A stretch of 32,353 nt of DNA from Acidovorax sp. (GCF_021287135.1 NZ_JAJTBB010000063.1:1-32353), one strand, 5' to 3'; numbered from the stretch's first letter, positions 16,234 through 30,539 are shown. Translations and numbers: made by a program. The notes: generated from the sequence alone by a model not told the origin.

Positions 16234-16867
16234 AACGTTTCTCCAGGCGCTGGAAACCCCAGGTGAGCACCAGGGTCATGACGAGATAGAAGGCTGCAGC
16301 AACGATGAAGGGCGTGGTGGTGAAGTCGCGCTGCACGATGCCCCGCGCAGCGCGCAGCAGGTCGTTCAGGGCCAGCACGTAGATCAGGGACGTGTCCTTG
16401 ACCAGGGTGATGGTCTCGTTGCTCATGGGCGGCAGGATGCTGCGCACCGTCTGCGGCAGCACGATGCGGCGCATGGTCTGGCCGTAGCTCATGCCCAGCA
16501 CCTTGGCGGCCTCATACTGGCCGCGGTCTACCGACTGGATGCCGGCACGAAAGATTTCGGCGAAGTAGGCCGCGTAGTTCAGCGCGAACGCCGCCACCGC
16601 AGCCGGAAAGTCGGGCAGGCGCACGCCGACCACGGGAACAAAAGGCAGCGCGAAATAGATGAACAGCATCTGCAGCATGAGCGGCGTGCCGCGCATGAGC
16701 CAGATGTAGCCGTTGACAGCCCCCGACAGCGGCTTGAAACGCGACAGCCGCGCCAGCGCCAGCGCCAGGCCCAGCGGCACGGCGAGCACGAGCGTGATCG
16801 CGAAGAGCTTCAGCGTGACCGTCGCGCCCTGCGCCAGCGGCCCCAGTAGTGAAAGAACGTAGTCCAT
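16214..16867 (-). CDS. Polar amino-acid ABC transporter permease
   Basis: A 217-residue permease of the His/Glu/Gln/Arg family. Membrane segments: TLKLFAITLVLAVPLGLALA, LMLQMLFIYFALPFVPVVG, AAVAAFALNYAAYFAEIF and IVAAAFYLVMTLVLTWGF. The cytoplasmic EAA loop that docks on the ATPase is RGQYEAAKVLGMSYGQTM followed by RRIVLPQTVR. The ATG at 16865-16867 (MDYVLSLLGPL) was chosen because it gives the standard family length; the frame extends 15 codons further to another ATG at 16912 with no similarity. A single permease gene suggests it works as a homodimer. Confidence 0.93.
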   Translation of the reverse strand: MDYVLSLLGPLAQGATVTLKLFAITLVLAVPLGLALALARLSRFKPLSGAVNGYIWLMRGTPLMLQMLFIYFALPFVPVVGVRLPDFPAAVAAFALNYAAYFAEIFRAGIQSVDRGQYEAAKVLGMSYGQTMRRIVLPQTVRSILPPMSNETITLVKDTSLIYVLALNDLLRAARGIVQRDFTTTPFIVAAAFYLVMTLVLTWGFQRLEKRYAKFDQ

Positions 16868-16919
16868 GCAGTCAGAACAGTTCAGCAATTGCACGACGCG
16901 CGGCGTCTGCAACTGGCGC

Positions 16920-17040
16920 GGCCCAGATCAGCGGACGCCGCGCAAGGGCCGCCCCGCCGCGCTGGCGTCGCCCCCCTTCCCGCATCGCGCAGCGATGCGA
17001 GAGACGGGGGAAGCGGCAAAGCCGCTCAGGGGGTTGTACC
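16920..17040. repeat. Complex hairpin repeat between the binding-protein and permease genes
   Basis: Starting with GGACGCCGCGCAAGGGCCGC and GCGCTGGCGTCGCC, this unit has two perfect hairpins. The first is CGCATCGC-gca-GCGATGCG (16981-16999), enclosed by CTTCCC...GGGGAAG. The second is AGCGGC-aaa-GCCGCT (17012-17026), followed by CAGGGGG. It resembles dispersed intergenic units that I remember from Comamonadaceae. Between a highly expressed binding-protein gene and its permease, such hairpins often stabilise the upstream mRNA (family knowledge from REP elements). It has no T-run, so a terminator is unlikely. Confidence 0.55.
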
Positions 17041-17044
17041 TTGA

Positions 17045-17836
17045 TTACTTGATGATGTTCTTGCCGAACCACTGCTCGGCAATCTTGGCGGCGGCGCCGT
17101 CAGCCTTCATGTCCGCCAGGGCCTTTTCTAGCTTGCCGTGCAGTTCGGTGTCGTCCTTGCGCAGGCCCACGCCATATTCCTCGGTGCCAAAGTTGTCGCC
17201 CAGCACGGCATAGGCATCAGGCTTCTTGGCCACGTAGTAGCGACCCACCACCTCGTCCACCACCACCGCTTCGAGCCGGCCGGTGGTCAGGTCCATCAGG
17301 GCGGTCACGTTGTCACCGAAGGTCTTGAATTCCTTGAACGACTTGAAGACGGCGTCTTCCTTCTTGATGGCGTCCACGGCGCTGGAGCCTTCCTGCGCGC
17401 CCACCACCTTGCCGGCCAGATCGGCCTTGGTCTTGATGGCCGAACCGGCGGGAACCACGATGATCTGGTGGTTTTCCATGTAGGGCGAGGTGAAGGCGAT
17501 GTTCTGCTTGCGCTCTTCGGTAATGGTCAGGCCATTCCACAGCGCGTCCACGCGCTTGCCCGACAGTTCGGCCTCCTTGGCACTCCAGTCGATGGGCTTG
17601 AATTCCACTTCCAGGCCCAGCCGCTTGGCGGCTTCCTTGGCCATGTCGATGTCAAAGCCGACCAGCTGGTTCTTGTCGTCGCGGAAACCCATGGGCGGGA
17701 AGTTGTCGTCCAGGCCGACAACGATCTTCGTGGCGGCAGCGGGTGCTGCTGCGGGCGCGGGAGCGCTCTCCTGCTTGGAACATGCGGCCAGCAGGGCTCC
17801 CAGCGACAGCAGGGCAACGGCGGCAATCTTCTTCAT
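17045..17836 (-). CDS. Polar amino-acid ABC transporter substrate-binding lipoprotein
   Basis: A 263-residue family 3 solute-binding protein. The N-terminus MKKIAAVALLSLGALLAAC is a lipoprotein signal with lipobox LAAC, followed by an Ala/Pro-rich linker. The mature fold begins IVVGLDDNFPPMGFRDD and includes LVGFDIDMAKEAAKRLG, VDALWNGLTITEERK, the alpha-carboxylate-binding SPYMENHQIIVV region, VGAQEGSSAVDAI and GRLEAVVVDEVVGRYYV. It is the first gene of the importer operon. Proximity to gltBD does not establish a glutamate or glutamine substrate. Confidence 0.94.
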   Translation of the reverse strand: MKKIAAVALLSLGALLAACSKQESAPAPAAAPAAATKIVVGLDDNFPPMGFRDDKNQLVGFDIDMAKEAAKRLGLEVEFKPIDWSAKEAELSGKRVDALWNGLTITEERKQNIAFTSPYMENHQIIVVPAGSAIKTKADLAGKVVGAQEGSSAVDAIKKEDAVFKSFKEFKTFGDNVTALMDLTTGRLEAVVVDEVVGRYYVAKKPDAYAVLGDNFGTEEYGVGLRKDDTELHGKLEKALADMKADGAAAKIAEQWFGKNIIK

Positions 17837-17920
17837 GGTGGCGGTTCTCGAAAGTTGAAAAGGCGGGGCGCGTCGGCCCCGGGAAAACCCTCGATTTTCT
17901 CACCGAAGCCCGTGCATTCA

Positions 17921-17939
17921 CCCATTCACACCGAATGGG
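17921..17939. promoter_or_regulatory. Inverted repeat upstream of the amino-acid transporter operon
   Basis: CCCATTC and GAATGGG flank a 5-base centre about 90 bases upstream of the binding-protein start. It could be an operator or a leader hairpin for the transporter operon. No -10/-35 pair could be placed with confidence. Confidence 0.3.
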
Positions 17940-18034
17940 CACGCAACGACAGGAGCACCGCCAGGGCAAAAACGATCTGTTCAACAGCCAGGAACGGCCC
18001 AGAACAAGGACCAAGCAGCCTTTTCTAAAGACCC

Positions 18035-18170
18035 TCAACCTTTGCGCCGCAGCCCGCCCAGCCCCCACAGCCCCAGCAGGGATGCAAGCCCCGGCAAACC
18101 CCACGCCCCCAACGACGGAACGGCCGCAGGCCGCGAGCCCCGTGAAGGTGACGGACGCGCTGCACCGCGC
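18035..18170 (-). pseudogene. Remnant of an IPTL-CTERM type protein, frameshifted
   Basis: In one minus-strand frame the last ~28 codons before a TGA at 18035-18037 read AVPSLGAWGLPGLASL then LGLWGLGGLRRKG. This is a (I/V)P(T/S)L..WG motif, a hydrophobic helix and a basic end, the layout of the IPTL/PEP-CTERM sorting signals common in Comamonadaceae. Immediately upstream that frame becomes Arg/Ser-rich nonsense and reaches a stop at 18266, while the neighbouring frame reads SASVTFTGLAA, a plausible preceding segment. A one-base frameshift near 18122-18135 would join them. No signal peptide or body domain is recognisable further upstream. It may instead be chance in GC-rich DNA. Confidence 0.4.
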
Positions 18171-18426
18171 AAACGCCGCGCCGTCCAGGCCCCAGCGTGG
18201 CAGTCCAAAGAGCCCGCAGCGGAGCAGGCCGGCGGGGCCCCATCCCCACACCCCGGTTGACGGCGTTATTCCCAGTTCGCATCGCTCCCCTCTCTGATTG
18301 ATGAATTCCATTGCCTCCTGGCGATGGGCGCGACTCTGCCGTGGAAGGCACCGAACATCCAGACATTTTTTGGCCCCCCCCGGCCCGCCCGCTTGGCGGT
18401 TCAGCCCGCAGGCAAAAATGCACAGA

Positions 18427-18454
18427 CAAAGCAAAACGGCGCCCGAGGGCGCCG
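18427..18454 (-). terminator. Intrinsic terminator of the gltBD operon
   Basis: Stem CGGCGCCC (18437-18444) and GGGCGCCG (18447-18454) with a 2-base centre. On the minus strand it is followed by TTTTGCTTTGT. It lies 20 bases after the gltD stop. Confidence 0.85.
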
Positions 18455-18474
18455 CTTGCCGGTGCAGACGCGGG

Positions 18475-19953
<1,479 letters not shown>

Positions 19954-20001
19954 GACGATGTCCTTGTCTATGAATGCTGTGCGAAGGGGAACGGCGCTGC
20001 C

Positions 20002-24690
<4,689 letters not shown>

Positions 24691-24774
24691 CACGCTTTTT
24701 CCTTCATCAAACATCTCGCAAACCCCCTAATGTTTGGGCGGGCGAGCAGGTTGACAGCAAATCAGGGGCGGCAA

Positions 24775-24804
24775 AAAAGCCGGGCTCAGACGCTCCCGGC
24801 TTTT
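24775..24804 (-). terminator. Strong intrinsic terminator between aroB and gltB
   Basis: Arms AAAAGCCGGG (24775-24784) and CCCGGCTTTT (24795-24804) enclose a 10-base loop. On the minus strand the hairpin is followed by six T residues (24773-24778). It would end the aroKB transcript. Because a good promoter lies upstream of it (24857-24885), it may also act as an attenuator in the gltB leader. Confidence 0.85.
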
Positions 24805-24856
24805 GTATCCGCTTTCCCGACGAAAGTGGTCAGTCGTTTTCACAGACGAACCGCAA

Positions 24857-24885
24857 ACTATACGCCGTTAGAACTAGGCGATCAA
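24857..24885 (-). promoter_or_regulatory. Predicted sigma70-like promoter of gltBD
   Basis: On the minus strand a -35 TTGATC (24880-24885) and a -10 TATAGT (24857-24862, five of six matches) are spaced by 17 bases. The expected start near 24850 gives a leader of about 160 bases to gltB that includes the terminator hairpin at 24775-24804. It lies 77 bases after the aroB stop. No other promoter candidate was found in the aroB-gltB gap. Confidence 0.55.
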
Positions 24886-24961
24886 GGCATTGCGGCGCAA
24901 CAATTTCACGGTCGCCGCACGCGCTCTTCGCTCCGTGCCAACGCCCCGCCCCGCAAGGGTT

Positions 24962-26047
24962 TCAGGCAGCCACCCGGGCGGCGATGGCCGCCCGGATTTC
25001 CGCCTCCGGCGCCGCATCGCTGAGCACCGCCCGACCGAGCCGCTCGAGCAGCACCAAGCGTAGGCGCCCGTCCTGGACCTTCTTGTCGTGGCTCATCAGT
25101 TCCAGATAGCGCTCCGCCCCCAGATTGGGGCCGCACACCGGCAGGCCGGCCGCGCGGAACAGGGCCTCGATGCGTTGCACGTCGGACTCGCCCAACCAGC
25201 CGAGACGGCGGGACAGCTCGGCCGCCATCATCGTGCCGGCGGCCACCGCCTCGCCGTGCAGCCATTCGCCGTAGCCCAGCCCGGTTTCGATGGCATGGCC
25301 GAAGGTATGGCCCAGGTTGAGCAGGGCCCGCTCACCGGCTTCCTTCTCGTCGGCGGCCACCACTTCGGCCTTGTGCTCACAGGAACGGCGCACCGCGTAG
25401 GCCAGGGCCTCCTTGTCGCGGGCGAGCAGGCGCGTCATGTTGGCTTCCAGCCAAACCAGGAATTCCGGATCGCGGATCAGGCCGTACTTGATGACTTCGG
25501 CCAACCCGGCGGCCAGCTCCCGATCGGGCAGAGTATCCAGGGTGTCCAGATCGGCCAGCACCAGCTTCGGCTGGTAGAAGGCGCCGATCATATTCTTGCC
25601 ACGGGGGTGGTTGATGGCGGTCTTGCCGCCCACCGACGAATCCACCTGGGAGAGCAGGGTGGTGGGGATCTGGATGAAGGGCACACCCCGCTGGTAACAC
25701 GCTGCCGCAAAACCGGTCATGTCGCCGATGACGCCGCCCCCGAGGGCGATCAGGGTCGTCGAACGCTCGGCATGCTGTTCCAGCAGCACATCGAAGATCC
25801 GGTTCAGGGTCGGCCAATCCTTGTAAGCCTCACCATCGGGCAGCACGATCTCGATCACCGCCACGCCCGCCTGGCGCAACGCGGCGGCCAACCGGCTCAG
25901 GTACAGAGGGGCCACGGTTTCGTTGGTGACCACGGCCACGCCGGCTTTCTTGACGAAGGGCAGGATCGGCGCCACATCGTCCAGCAGGCCGGTGCCGATG
26001 TGGATGTCGTAGGCGCGATCGTCCAGGGCTACGCGCAGGGGTTGCAT
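24962..26047 (-). CDS. aroB: AroB, 3-dehydroquinate synthase
   Basis: An NAD- and Zn-dependent enzyme that cyclises DAHP to 3-dehydroquinate, step two of the shikimate pathway. The protein has 361 residues, standard for the family. Motifs: [35 protein letters not shown], the metal ligands in [19 protein letters not shown] and LHGEAVAAG, and the substrate loop [15 protein letters not shown]. The ATG at 26045-26047 overlaps the 3' end of aroK by 19 bases. Most betaproteobacteria have a dgt gene between aroB and gltB; none is present here. Confidence 0.97.
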   Translation of the reverse strand: MQPLRVALDDRAYDIHIGTGLLDDVAPILPFVKKAGVAVVTNETVAPLYLSRLAAALRQAGVAVIEIVLPDGEAYKDWPTLNRIFDVLLEQHAERSTTLIALGGGVIGDMTGFAAACYQRGVPFIQIPTTLLSQVDSSVGGKTAINHPRGKNMIGAFYQPKLVLADLDTLDTLPDRELAAGLAEVIKYGLIRDPEFLVWLEANMTRLLARDKEALAYAVRRSCEHKAEVVAADEKEAGERALLNLGHTFGHAIETGLGYGEWLHGEAVAAGTMMAAELSRRLGWLGESDVQRIEALFRAAGLPVCGPNLGAERYLELMSHDKKVQDGRLRLVLLERLGRAVLSDAAPEAEIRAAIAARVAA

Positions 26048-26595
26048 GAAGAAGCCTCGTGCTCGGAATCGGGAAATTGCCGGGTGAGTTCGCGCAGCAG
26101 GAACTGGGCGACCGCCTGGGCGCTGGGCCCGGGGGATTCGACCACTAGATCGGCCACTTCGCGGTACAGGGGATCGCGCTGAGCGTGGAGCTCGCGCAGG
26201 CGCCCAAGGGGGTCGGCCACTTGCAACAGGGGACGGTTGCGGTCGTGGCGGGTGCGCTCGAACAACAGTTCCGGCGACGCCGCCAGGTAGACCACGAAGC
26301 CACCTCCCTTGAGGTTGGCCCGGTTTTCCGGATTGAGCACGACGCCCCCTCCGGTGGCCATCACCACCGGGCATTCCTGGGTCAGGTCGGCGATGGTCTG
26401 GGCCTCGCGGCGGCGAAACCCGGCCTCGCCCTCGATCTCGAAGATGATGGGAATGGCGACACCGGTACGGGCCTCGATTTCGTGATCCGAATCGATGAAC
26501 CGCTTGTGCAGGCGCCGGGCAAGCAGACGGCCGACCGTGGTCTTGCCCGCACCCATCAGCCCCACCAGGTAAATATTGTCAGGAAATGGCTTCAC
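26029..26595 (-). CDS. aroK: AroK, shikimate kinase
   Basis: Phosphorylates shikimate with ATP. The protein has 188 residues. Motifs: P-loop [14 protein letters not shown], shikimate-binding [30 protein letters not shown], and the lid region [10 protein letters not shown]. The start is a GTG (26593-26595), since no ATG exists before the P-loop. The ribosome-binding site is weak. The gene begins only 20 bases after an intrinsic terminator at the end of pilQ, so expression probably depends on readthrough from the pil operon. It overlaps aroB. Confidence 0.95.
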   Translation of the reverse strand: MKPFPDNIYLVGLMGAGKTTVGRLLARRLHKRFIDSDHEIEARTGVAIPIIFEIEGEAGFRRREAQTIADLTQECPVVMATGGGVVLNPENRANLKGGGFVVYLAASPELLFERTRHDRNRPLLQVADPLGRLRELHAQRDPLYREVADLVVESPGPSAQAVAQFLLRELTRQFPDSEHEASSCNPCA

Positions 26596-26616
26596 GCCGG
26601 GATTCTAGCAGGAATG

Positions 26617-26652
26617 AAAAACGCCCCGGTCCGGCAGAAGCCGCCCGGGGCG
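26617..26652 (-). terminator. Intrinsic terminator-like hairpin between pilQ and aroK
   Basis: Arms CGCCCCGG (26622-26629) and CCGGGGCG (26645-26652) with a 15-base loop. On the minus strand it is followed by five T residues. It lies 14 bases after the pilQ stop and 21 bases before the aroK GTG. Confidence 0.75.
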
Positions 26653-26666
26653 CACGAGGCCCGCGC

Positions 26667-28745
26667 TCAGCGCAGGGTCAGGGATTCGCTGATGATCTTG
26701 GGCGTGATGAAGACCAGCAGTTCCGTCTTGTTGTCCTGCTTGTCCTCGTGGCGGAACAGGAACCCGATCAGGGGCAGATCGCCGAAGAAGGGGATGCGGG
26801 TGGTGCTACTTTGCAAGTTTTGCTGGTAGATGCCACCAATCACCACCGTCCCACCGTTTTCCACCAGTACCTCGGTCTTGACGTGTTTGGTATCGATCGC
26901 CACGCCGGCGCCAGTCGATATGGTGGTGTTCGGAGTGTCCTTATTCACGTCCACCGATAGGGTGATGCGCCCGTCCGGCGTGATTTGCGGCTTCACCTTG
27001 AGTGACAGGTTGGCCTTACGGAAACTGACCGACGTCGCCCCGGAGCTGGTGGCCTGCTGATAGGGGATTTCCACCCCCTGTTCGATCAAAGCTTCGACCT
27101 GGTTGGCCGTCACGACCCGGGGGCTGGAAACGATCTTGCCACGGCCATCAGCCTCCAGCGCCGAGATTTCCAGATCGAGGAAACGGGAAGCGTTGGAGTT
27201 GTAAAGAACAAAGGACAGCGCCCCCGCTGCTGAACCACCAATGGTGGATGCCGGCAGGTTCACGTTGAAGTCTTTGCCCAGAGTCGGCTGGGTTGTAACC
27301 TGATTCGCAAAGTAGGCAGTTTGGTTAAGGTTACCGCCAGTGATGATATTCGGCCCACCTGGCAACCTTTGCTGCGTGCCGAACCCCAGCCGTGCGCCAA
27401 GGCTACGGTTGAAGGAATCCGAAGCCTCAACGATCTTGGCTTCGATCATCACCTGACGCACCGGCCTGTCCACCGTCGAGATCAACCGTCGCACTTCTTC
27501 CTGACGGGAGGGCGTATCGCTGACGAACAAGATGTTGGTGCGCGGATCATAGGATGCCTTGCCCTTTTTCGACAGATGATCGGTCAGCAGCTTGAGCACG
27601 TCCGGCGCCTTGGCATAGTTGAGCTGGTAGCTCTCCTGCGTGACGGCTTCCAGGTCTCCAATCTGCTGCTTGGCTTCCAGATCAAGCTTTTCCCGGGTGG
27701 CGATCTCGTCCCGCGGCGCGATCAGGATGACGTTGCCGTTGCGGCGCATGTCCAGCCCCTTCTGCTGGAAGATGATGTCCAGCACCTGGTCCGCCGGTAC
27801 ATCCTTGAGCACCAGGGTGGTGGTGCCTGTCACCGTTTCACTGATTACGGCGTTGAGCCCCAGTTCCTCGGCCATCACCCGCAGCAATTGGCGTACGTCG
27901 CCATTGTGGTAGCTGATCGAAACCTTGGGCCCCTGATAACCAAGCTTGCTTCCTTGCACCAGCTTGTTCGGGTTTTCGACGATCTGTTTGACCTCAACGA
28001 CAAACTGATTCTCTGCCTGATAGGCACTATGCTCCCACAGCCCTCGGGGGGAAATCGTGAGTTGAACGTTGTCGCCCTTCTGGGCCGCCGTCACCGCCGT
28101 CACCGGTGTGGCGAAATCGGCCACATCGAAGCGGGTACGAAGAGACTCAGGCAAAGTGGCTTTCTGTATATCCACCAGCAAAACCGATCCCTGCTGGCGG
28201 ATATCTATGCCAACGCCGGGGTCCGACAAATCCACCACCACCCGGCCTTCGCCATCCTTGCCGCGACGGAAATTGATGTCGCGCACCGCATGGCGAACTT
28301 CGGTCGGGCGCTCTTCGGCAAAACGGGTCTGACTCACCGCCGCAGCCCCCCGTACGACAGGCTTCAGGCTCACGAACAACGCATTGCCATCCAGCCGGGT
28401 CTGATAGGTCATCGACTGGTTGAGGTTAAGCACCAGCCGGGTCTTGGCCGGGGTTTCCACCAAATTGACGCTCAGCAGGTCACCCTCGTTGAGCACCTGG
28501 GAATTGCGCCCCAGACCATTGGCGACTCCTTGCAGGTCGAGGGCGATGCGTGCCGGGTTGGCCACGGCGAAACCGACCGGCGGAGCCGCCAGGGGCTCGC
28601 GGAAGGTCAGCTTCATCAGGACTTCGCCCCCCTGCTGGGTGACGTTGAACGACTCGATCCGGTTCTGCCCGTCCGCCGCGCCCGCAGCGGGTGCCAGCAG
28701 CACCGCGGCGGCGGCAACCAGCACTCTTAGCCACTTGCGAATCAT
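26667..28745 (-). CDS. pilQ: PilQ, type IV pilus outer-membrane secretin
   Basis: Forms the gated outer-membrane channel through which the type IV pilus emerges. The protein has 692 residues. It has a signal peptide (MIRKWLRVLVAAAAVLLAPA, cleavage near GAA-DG) and two AMIN domains at ~30-110 and ~165-260 that bind peptidoglycan. N0/STN and N1 domains (VSISYHNGDVRQLLRVMAEE; YQLNYAKAPDVLKLLTDHL) precede the secretin domain (~450-690), with RQVMIEAKIVEASDSF, VEIPYQQATS and the C-terminal VIGGIYQQNL, FFGDLPLIGFLFR and ELLVFITPKI. The ATG at 28743-28745 shares one base with the pilP stop (TAATG). It is the last gene of pilMNOPQ. Confidence 0.97.
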   Translation of the reverse strand: MIRKWLRVLVAAAAVLLAPAAGAADGQNRIESFNVTQQGGEVLMKLTFREPLAAPPVGFAVANPARIALDLQGVANGLGRNSQVLNEGDLLSVNLVETPAKTRLVLNLNQSMTYQTRLDGNALFVSLKPVVRGAAAVSQTRFAEERPTEVRHAVRDINFRRGKDGEGRVVVDLSDPGVGIDIRQQGSVLLVDIQKATLPESLRTRFDVADFATPVTAVTAAQKGDNVQLTISPRGLWEHSAYQAENQFVVEVKQIVENPNKLVQGSKLGYQGPKVSISYHNGDVRQLLRVMAEELGLNAVISETVTGTTTLVLKDVPADQVLDIIFQQKGLDMRRNGNVILIAPRDEIATREKLDLEAKQQIGDLEAVTQESYQLNYAKAPDVLKLLTDHLSKKGKASYDPRTNILFVSDTPSRQEEVRRLISTVDRPVRQVMIEAKIVEASDSFNRSLGARLGFGTQQRLPGGPNIITGGNLNQTAYFANQVTTQPTLGKDFNVNLPASTIGGSAAGALSFVLYNSNASRFLDLEISALEADGRGKIVSSPRVVTANQVEALIEQGVEIPYQQATSSGATSVSFRKANLSLKVKPQITPDGRITLSVDVNKDTPNTTISTGAGVAIDTKHVKTEVLVENGGTVVIGGIYQQNLQSSTTRIPFFGDLPLIGFLFRHEDKQDNKTELLVFITPKIISESLTLR

Positions 28746-29296
28746 TATTTCCCCTCCCTCGTATCCTGCAGCAAGAGCGTGTTGCTCCGCTCCACCCAGT
28801 CTCCCGTGGAGTCCTGGACGAGCTCCCGCACAGCCACTTCGCTTTCCTTGATTTCCGTCACGATGCCAAAGTCCTGGCCCACGTAGTCGCCGATCCGCAC
28901 CTGCTTGATCTTCTGGTCGAACTGGACGACGGCGTAGGGCGTCTTGCCGATCTTCAGGTAGCCGATCATGCGCAGCGATTCGAGGGGCACCCGCTCCAAT
29001 TCGTTGTTGCGCGCATCCCGGGCCTCGAAGTCCGGGGAGAACTTGCTCGGCCCCGAGCCCTTGCGACCTTCCGGCTCCAGCTTGGCAACGCGGAAGGGGT
29101 CGAGGGTACCGCCCGGATCGTAAGCCGCCGGCTCGTAGGGCTTCACCGCCGGCAGCGGCGGCACCCGACCGCGCAGATCCTTGCCACTTTCGGCCATCCA
29201 GGCCTTCAGGTCGTCGTGGTTGTTGGAGCACCCGGCCGCCAGGACGAGGGCGCCGAGCATGGCGCAGGCGGCCGGCCAAGTCGGCATGCGGCTCAT
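28745..29296 (-). CDS. pilP: PilP, type IV pilus inner-membrane lipoprotein
   Basis: A 183-residue lipoprotein that links the PilN/PilO inner-membrane complex to PilQ. The lipobox is LAAGC at residues ~19-23. After a disordered Pro-rich region (RVPPLPAVKPYEP) comes the beta-sandwich domain: ERVPLESLRMIGYLKIGKTP, AVVQFDQKIKQVRIGDYVG, FGIVTEIKESEVAVREL and WVERSNTLLLQ, as in the PilP family. The ATG at 29294-29296 overlaps the pilO stop as ATGA. Confidence 0.96.
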   Translation of the reverse strand: MSRMPTWPAACAMLGALVLAAGCSNNHDDLKAWMAESGKDLRGRVPPLPAVKPYEPAAYDPGGTLDPFRVAKLEPEGRKGSGPSKFSPDFEARDARNNELERVPLESLRMIGYLKIGKTPYAVVQFDQKIKQVRIGDYVGQDFGIVTEIKESEVAVRELVQDSTGDWVERSNTLLLQDTREGK

Positions 29297-29952
29297 TTCT
29301 TGGCTCCCTTGGCCGCCTTCTTCTGGGCCGCCACCTCGTTATCGTCCAGGTAACGGAAGGTCCGCGCCGTAGCGTCCAGGACCAGTCCGCCATCCTTCGG
29401 CTGGGGCGTGATGCTCATGTTGCTCAGGGTAACGATGCGCGGCAGCTTGGCGATGTCGGCGGCAAAAGCGCCGAAGTCGTGGTAATTGCCGATCAGCTTG
29501 AGCTGGATCGGCAGCTCGGCATAGAAATCCTTGAGGGCTTCGCTGCCCGGCTTGAACAGCTCGAATTGCAGCCCACGCCCCAGGCCGGCCTGGTTCACTT
29601 CGACCAGCAGCGACTCCACCTCGGCCTTGTTGGGCAACTGCTTGAGCATGGCGCCGAAGGAACGGTCGATCTCGCTGAGTTGCTGGGTGTAGAGCTCCAG
29701 GTTCACCGACTGCTTCTTCTTGTCCAGGTATTCCTGCTTGAGCTTATCCAGCTCCTGCCGCTTACCGTCGAGTTCGGTCAGCTGATCCGACCAGACGAAC
29801 CACCAGCCGGCCACCAGCAGGGCGATGAAAATGCCCACCAGCACCGCCACCCGCGGCACCAGAGGCCAGGCACCGGGGTCGTTGGGGTTCAGGTTGCGGA
29901 ACTGGGCCGCGAGGTCCTGGACGTCGATCTTGGGAAGCTCGAACGAGGTCAT
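29293..29952 (-). CDS. pilO: PilO, type IV pilus alignment protein
   Basis: A 219-residue bitopic inner-membrane protein that dimerises with PilN. A short cytoplasmic segment precedes the transmembrane helix VAVLVGIFIALLVAGWWFVW. A long coiled coil follows (TELDGKRQELDKLKQEYLDK through TQQLSEIDRSFGAMLKQLP), then the ferredoxin-like periplasmic domain (GLQFELFKPG, YAELPIQLKLIGNYHDFGAF, IVTLSNMSITP). The ATG at 29950-29952 overlaps the pilN stop as ATGA; the longer frame upstream is a shadow of pilN. Confidence 0.96.
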   Translation of the reverse strand: MTSFELPKIDVQDLAAQFRNLNPNDPGAWPLVPRVAVLVGIFIALLVAGWWFVWSDQLTELDGKRQELDKLKQEYLDKKKQSVNLELYTQQLSEIDRSFGAMLKQLPNKAEVESLLVEVNQAGLGRGLQFELFKPGSEALKDFYAELPIQLKLIGNYHDFGAFAADIAKLPRIVTLSNMSITPQPKDGGLVLDATARTFRYLDDNEVAAQKKAAKGAKK

Positions 29953-30539
29953 GGCTTGTCCTTCGCCGCCACCGGCTTGGCATCCGAAGCATTGGCATCG
30001 GGGCGGGTGATGAATACCGTCATGCTGAACTCGGAAAGGCGCCGCTTGTTGACGTCCACTGCCTTGATCTCGATCAGCGCCGGACGCTCCAGCCAGGGCG
30101 ATGCCTCGAGGTTGCGCATCAGGGTGGACACCCGGGCGTTGGACTGGGCATAGCCCCCCAGGGTGACTTTCTGCCCTTCCTGCTTCATCAGCTTGAGATA
30201 GACCCCGTCCGGCACCTGCTTGGCCAGCTCGGAGAGCAGCAGCACCGGCTCGGCCCGGTCGAGTTGCAGGGATTCGATCACCTGCTTGCGCGCCAGCAGG
30301 GCCTGGGTCTGCTCCTTGAGGCGCTTGATCTGCTCGATCTGCTTGTCGAGGGTGGCGACCTCCTGCTTGAGGAAGGCGTTCTCCTCTTCCTGCGAGGAGA
30401 TGTAGCCGGAGATCACGGAGAACACCAAGACGATGATGACCACGGCCAGGGCCGCGGCCAAACCGGCCAGGCTGTAGAACTGCTGGCGCCGCGCCTTGCG
30501 CTTGGCTTCCCGGTGGGGGAGCAGGTTGATCCGGATCAT
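29949..30539 (-). CDS. pilN: PilN, type IV pilus alignment protein
   Basis: A 196-residue inner-membrane protein. The N-terminal MIRINLLPHREAKRK carries the INLLP motif that binds PilM in the cytoplasm. It is followed by the membrane helix AAALAVVIIVLVFSVISGYI, a coiled coil (EEENAFLKQEVATLDKQIEQ onward) and the periplasmic domain PDGVYLKLMKQEGQKVTLGG with SPWLERPALIEI. It overlaps pilM and pilO by ATGA at both ends. Confidence 0.96.
   Translation of the reverse strand: MIRINLLPHREAKRKARRQQFYSLAGLAAALAVVIIVLVFSVISGYISSQEEENAFLKQEVATLDKQIEQIKRLKEQTQALLARKQVIESLQLDRAEPVLLLSELAKQVPDGVYLKLMKQEGQKVTLGGYAQSNARVSTLMRNLEASPWLERPALIEIKAVDVNKRRLSEFSMTVFITRPDANASDAKPVAAKDKP

Larger units (their letters stand above)
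17837..18474. other. 638-base stretch without an intact gene
   Basis: This gap lies between the binding-protein gene and gltD. It contains the gltBD terminator (18427-18454), a probable broken IPTL-CTERM coding remnant (18035-18170) and an inverted repeat, CCCATTC-acacc-GAATGGG (17921-17939), 85-103 bases upstream of the binding-protein start. Its promoter elements are not clear. Open frames crossing the region on both strands have compositions that look like shadows. Confidence 0.5.

Noticed and set aside
18025-18429. 134-codon minus-strand frame between gltD and the transporter operon
   Set aside because: Arg/Gly/Cys/Trp-rich and out of frame with the only recognisable motif (the IPTL-like tail).
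24727-24843. 38-codon GTG-started frame in the gltB leader, a possible leader peptide
   Set aside because: No ribosome-binding site, it runs through the terminator hairpin, and it has no run of a regulatory amino acid.
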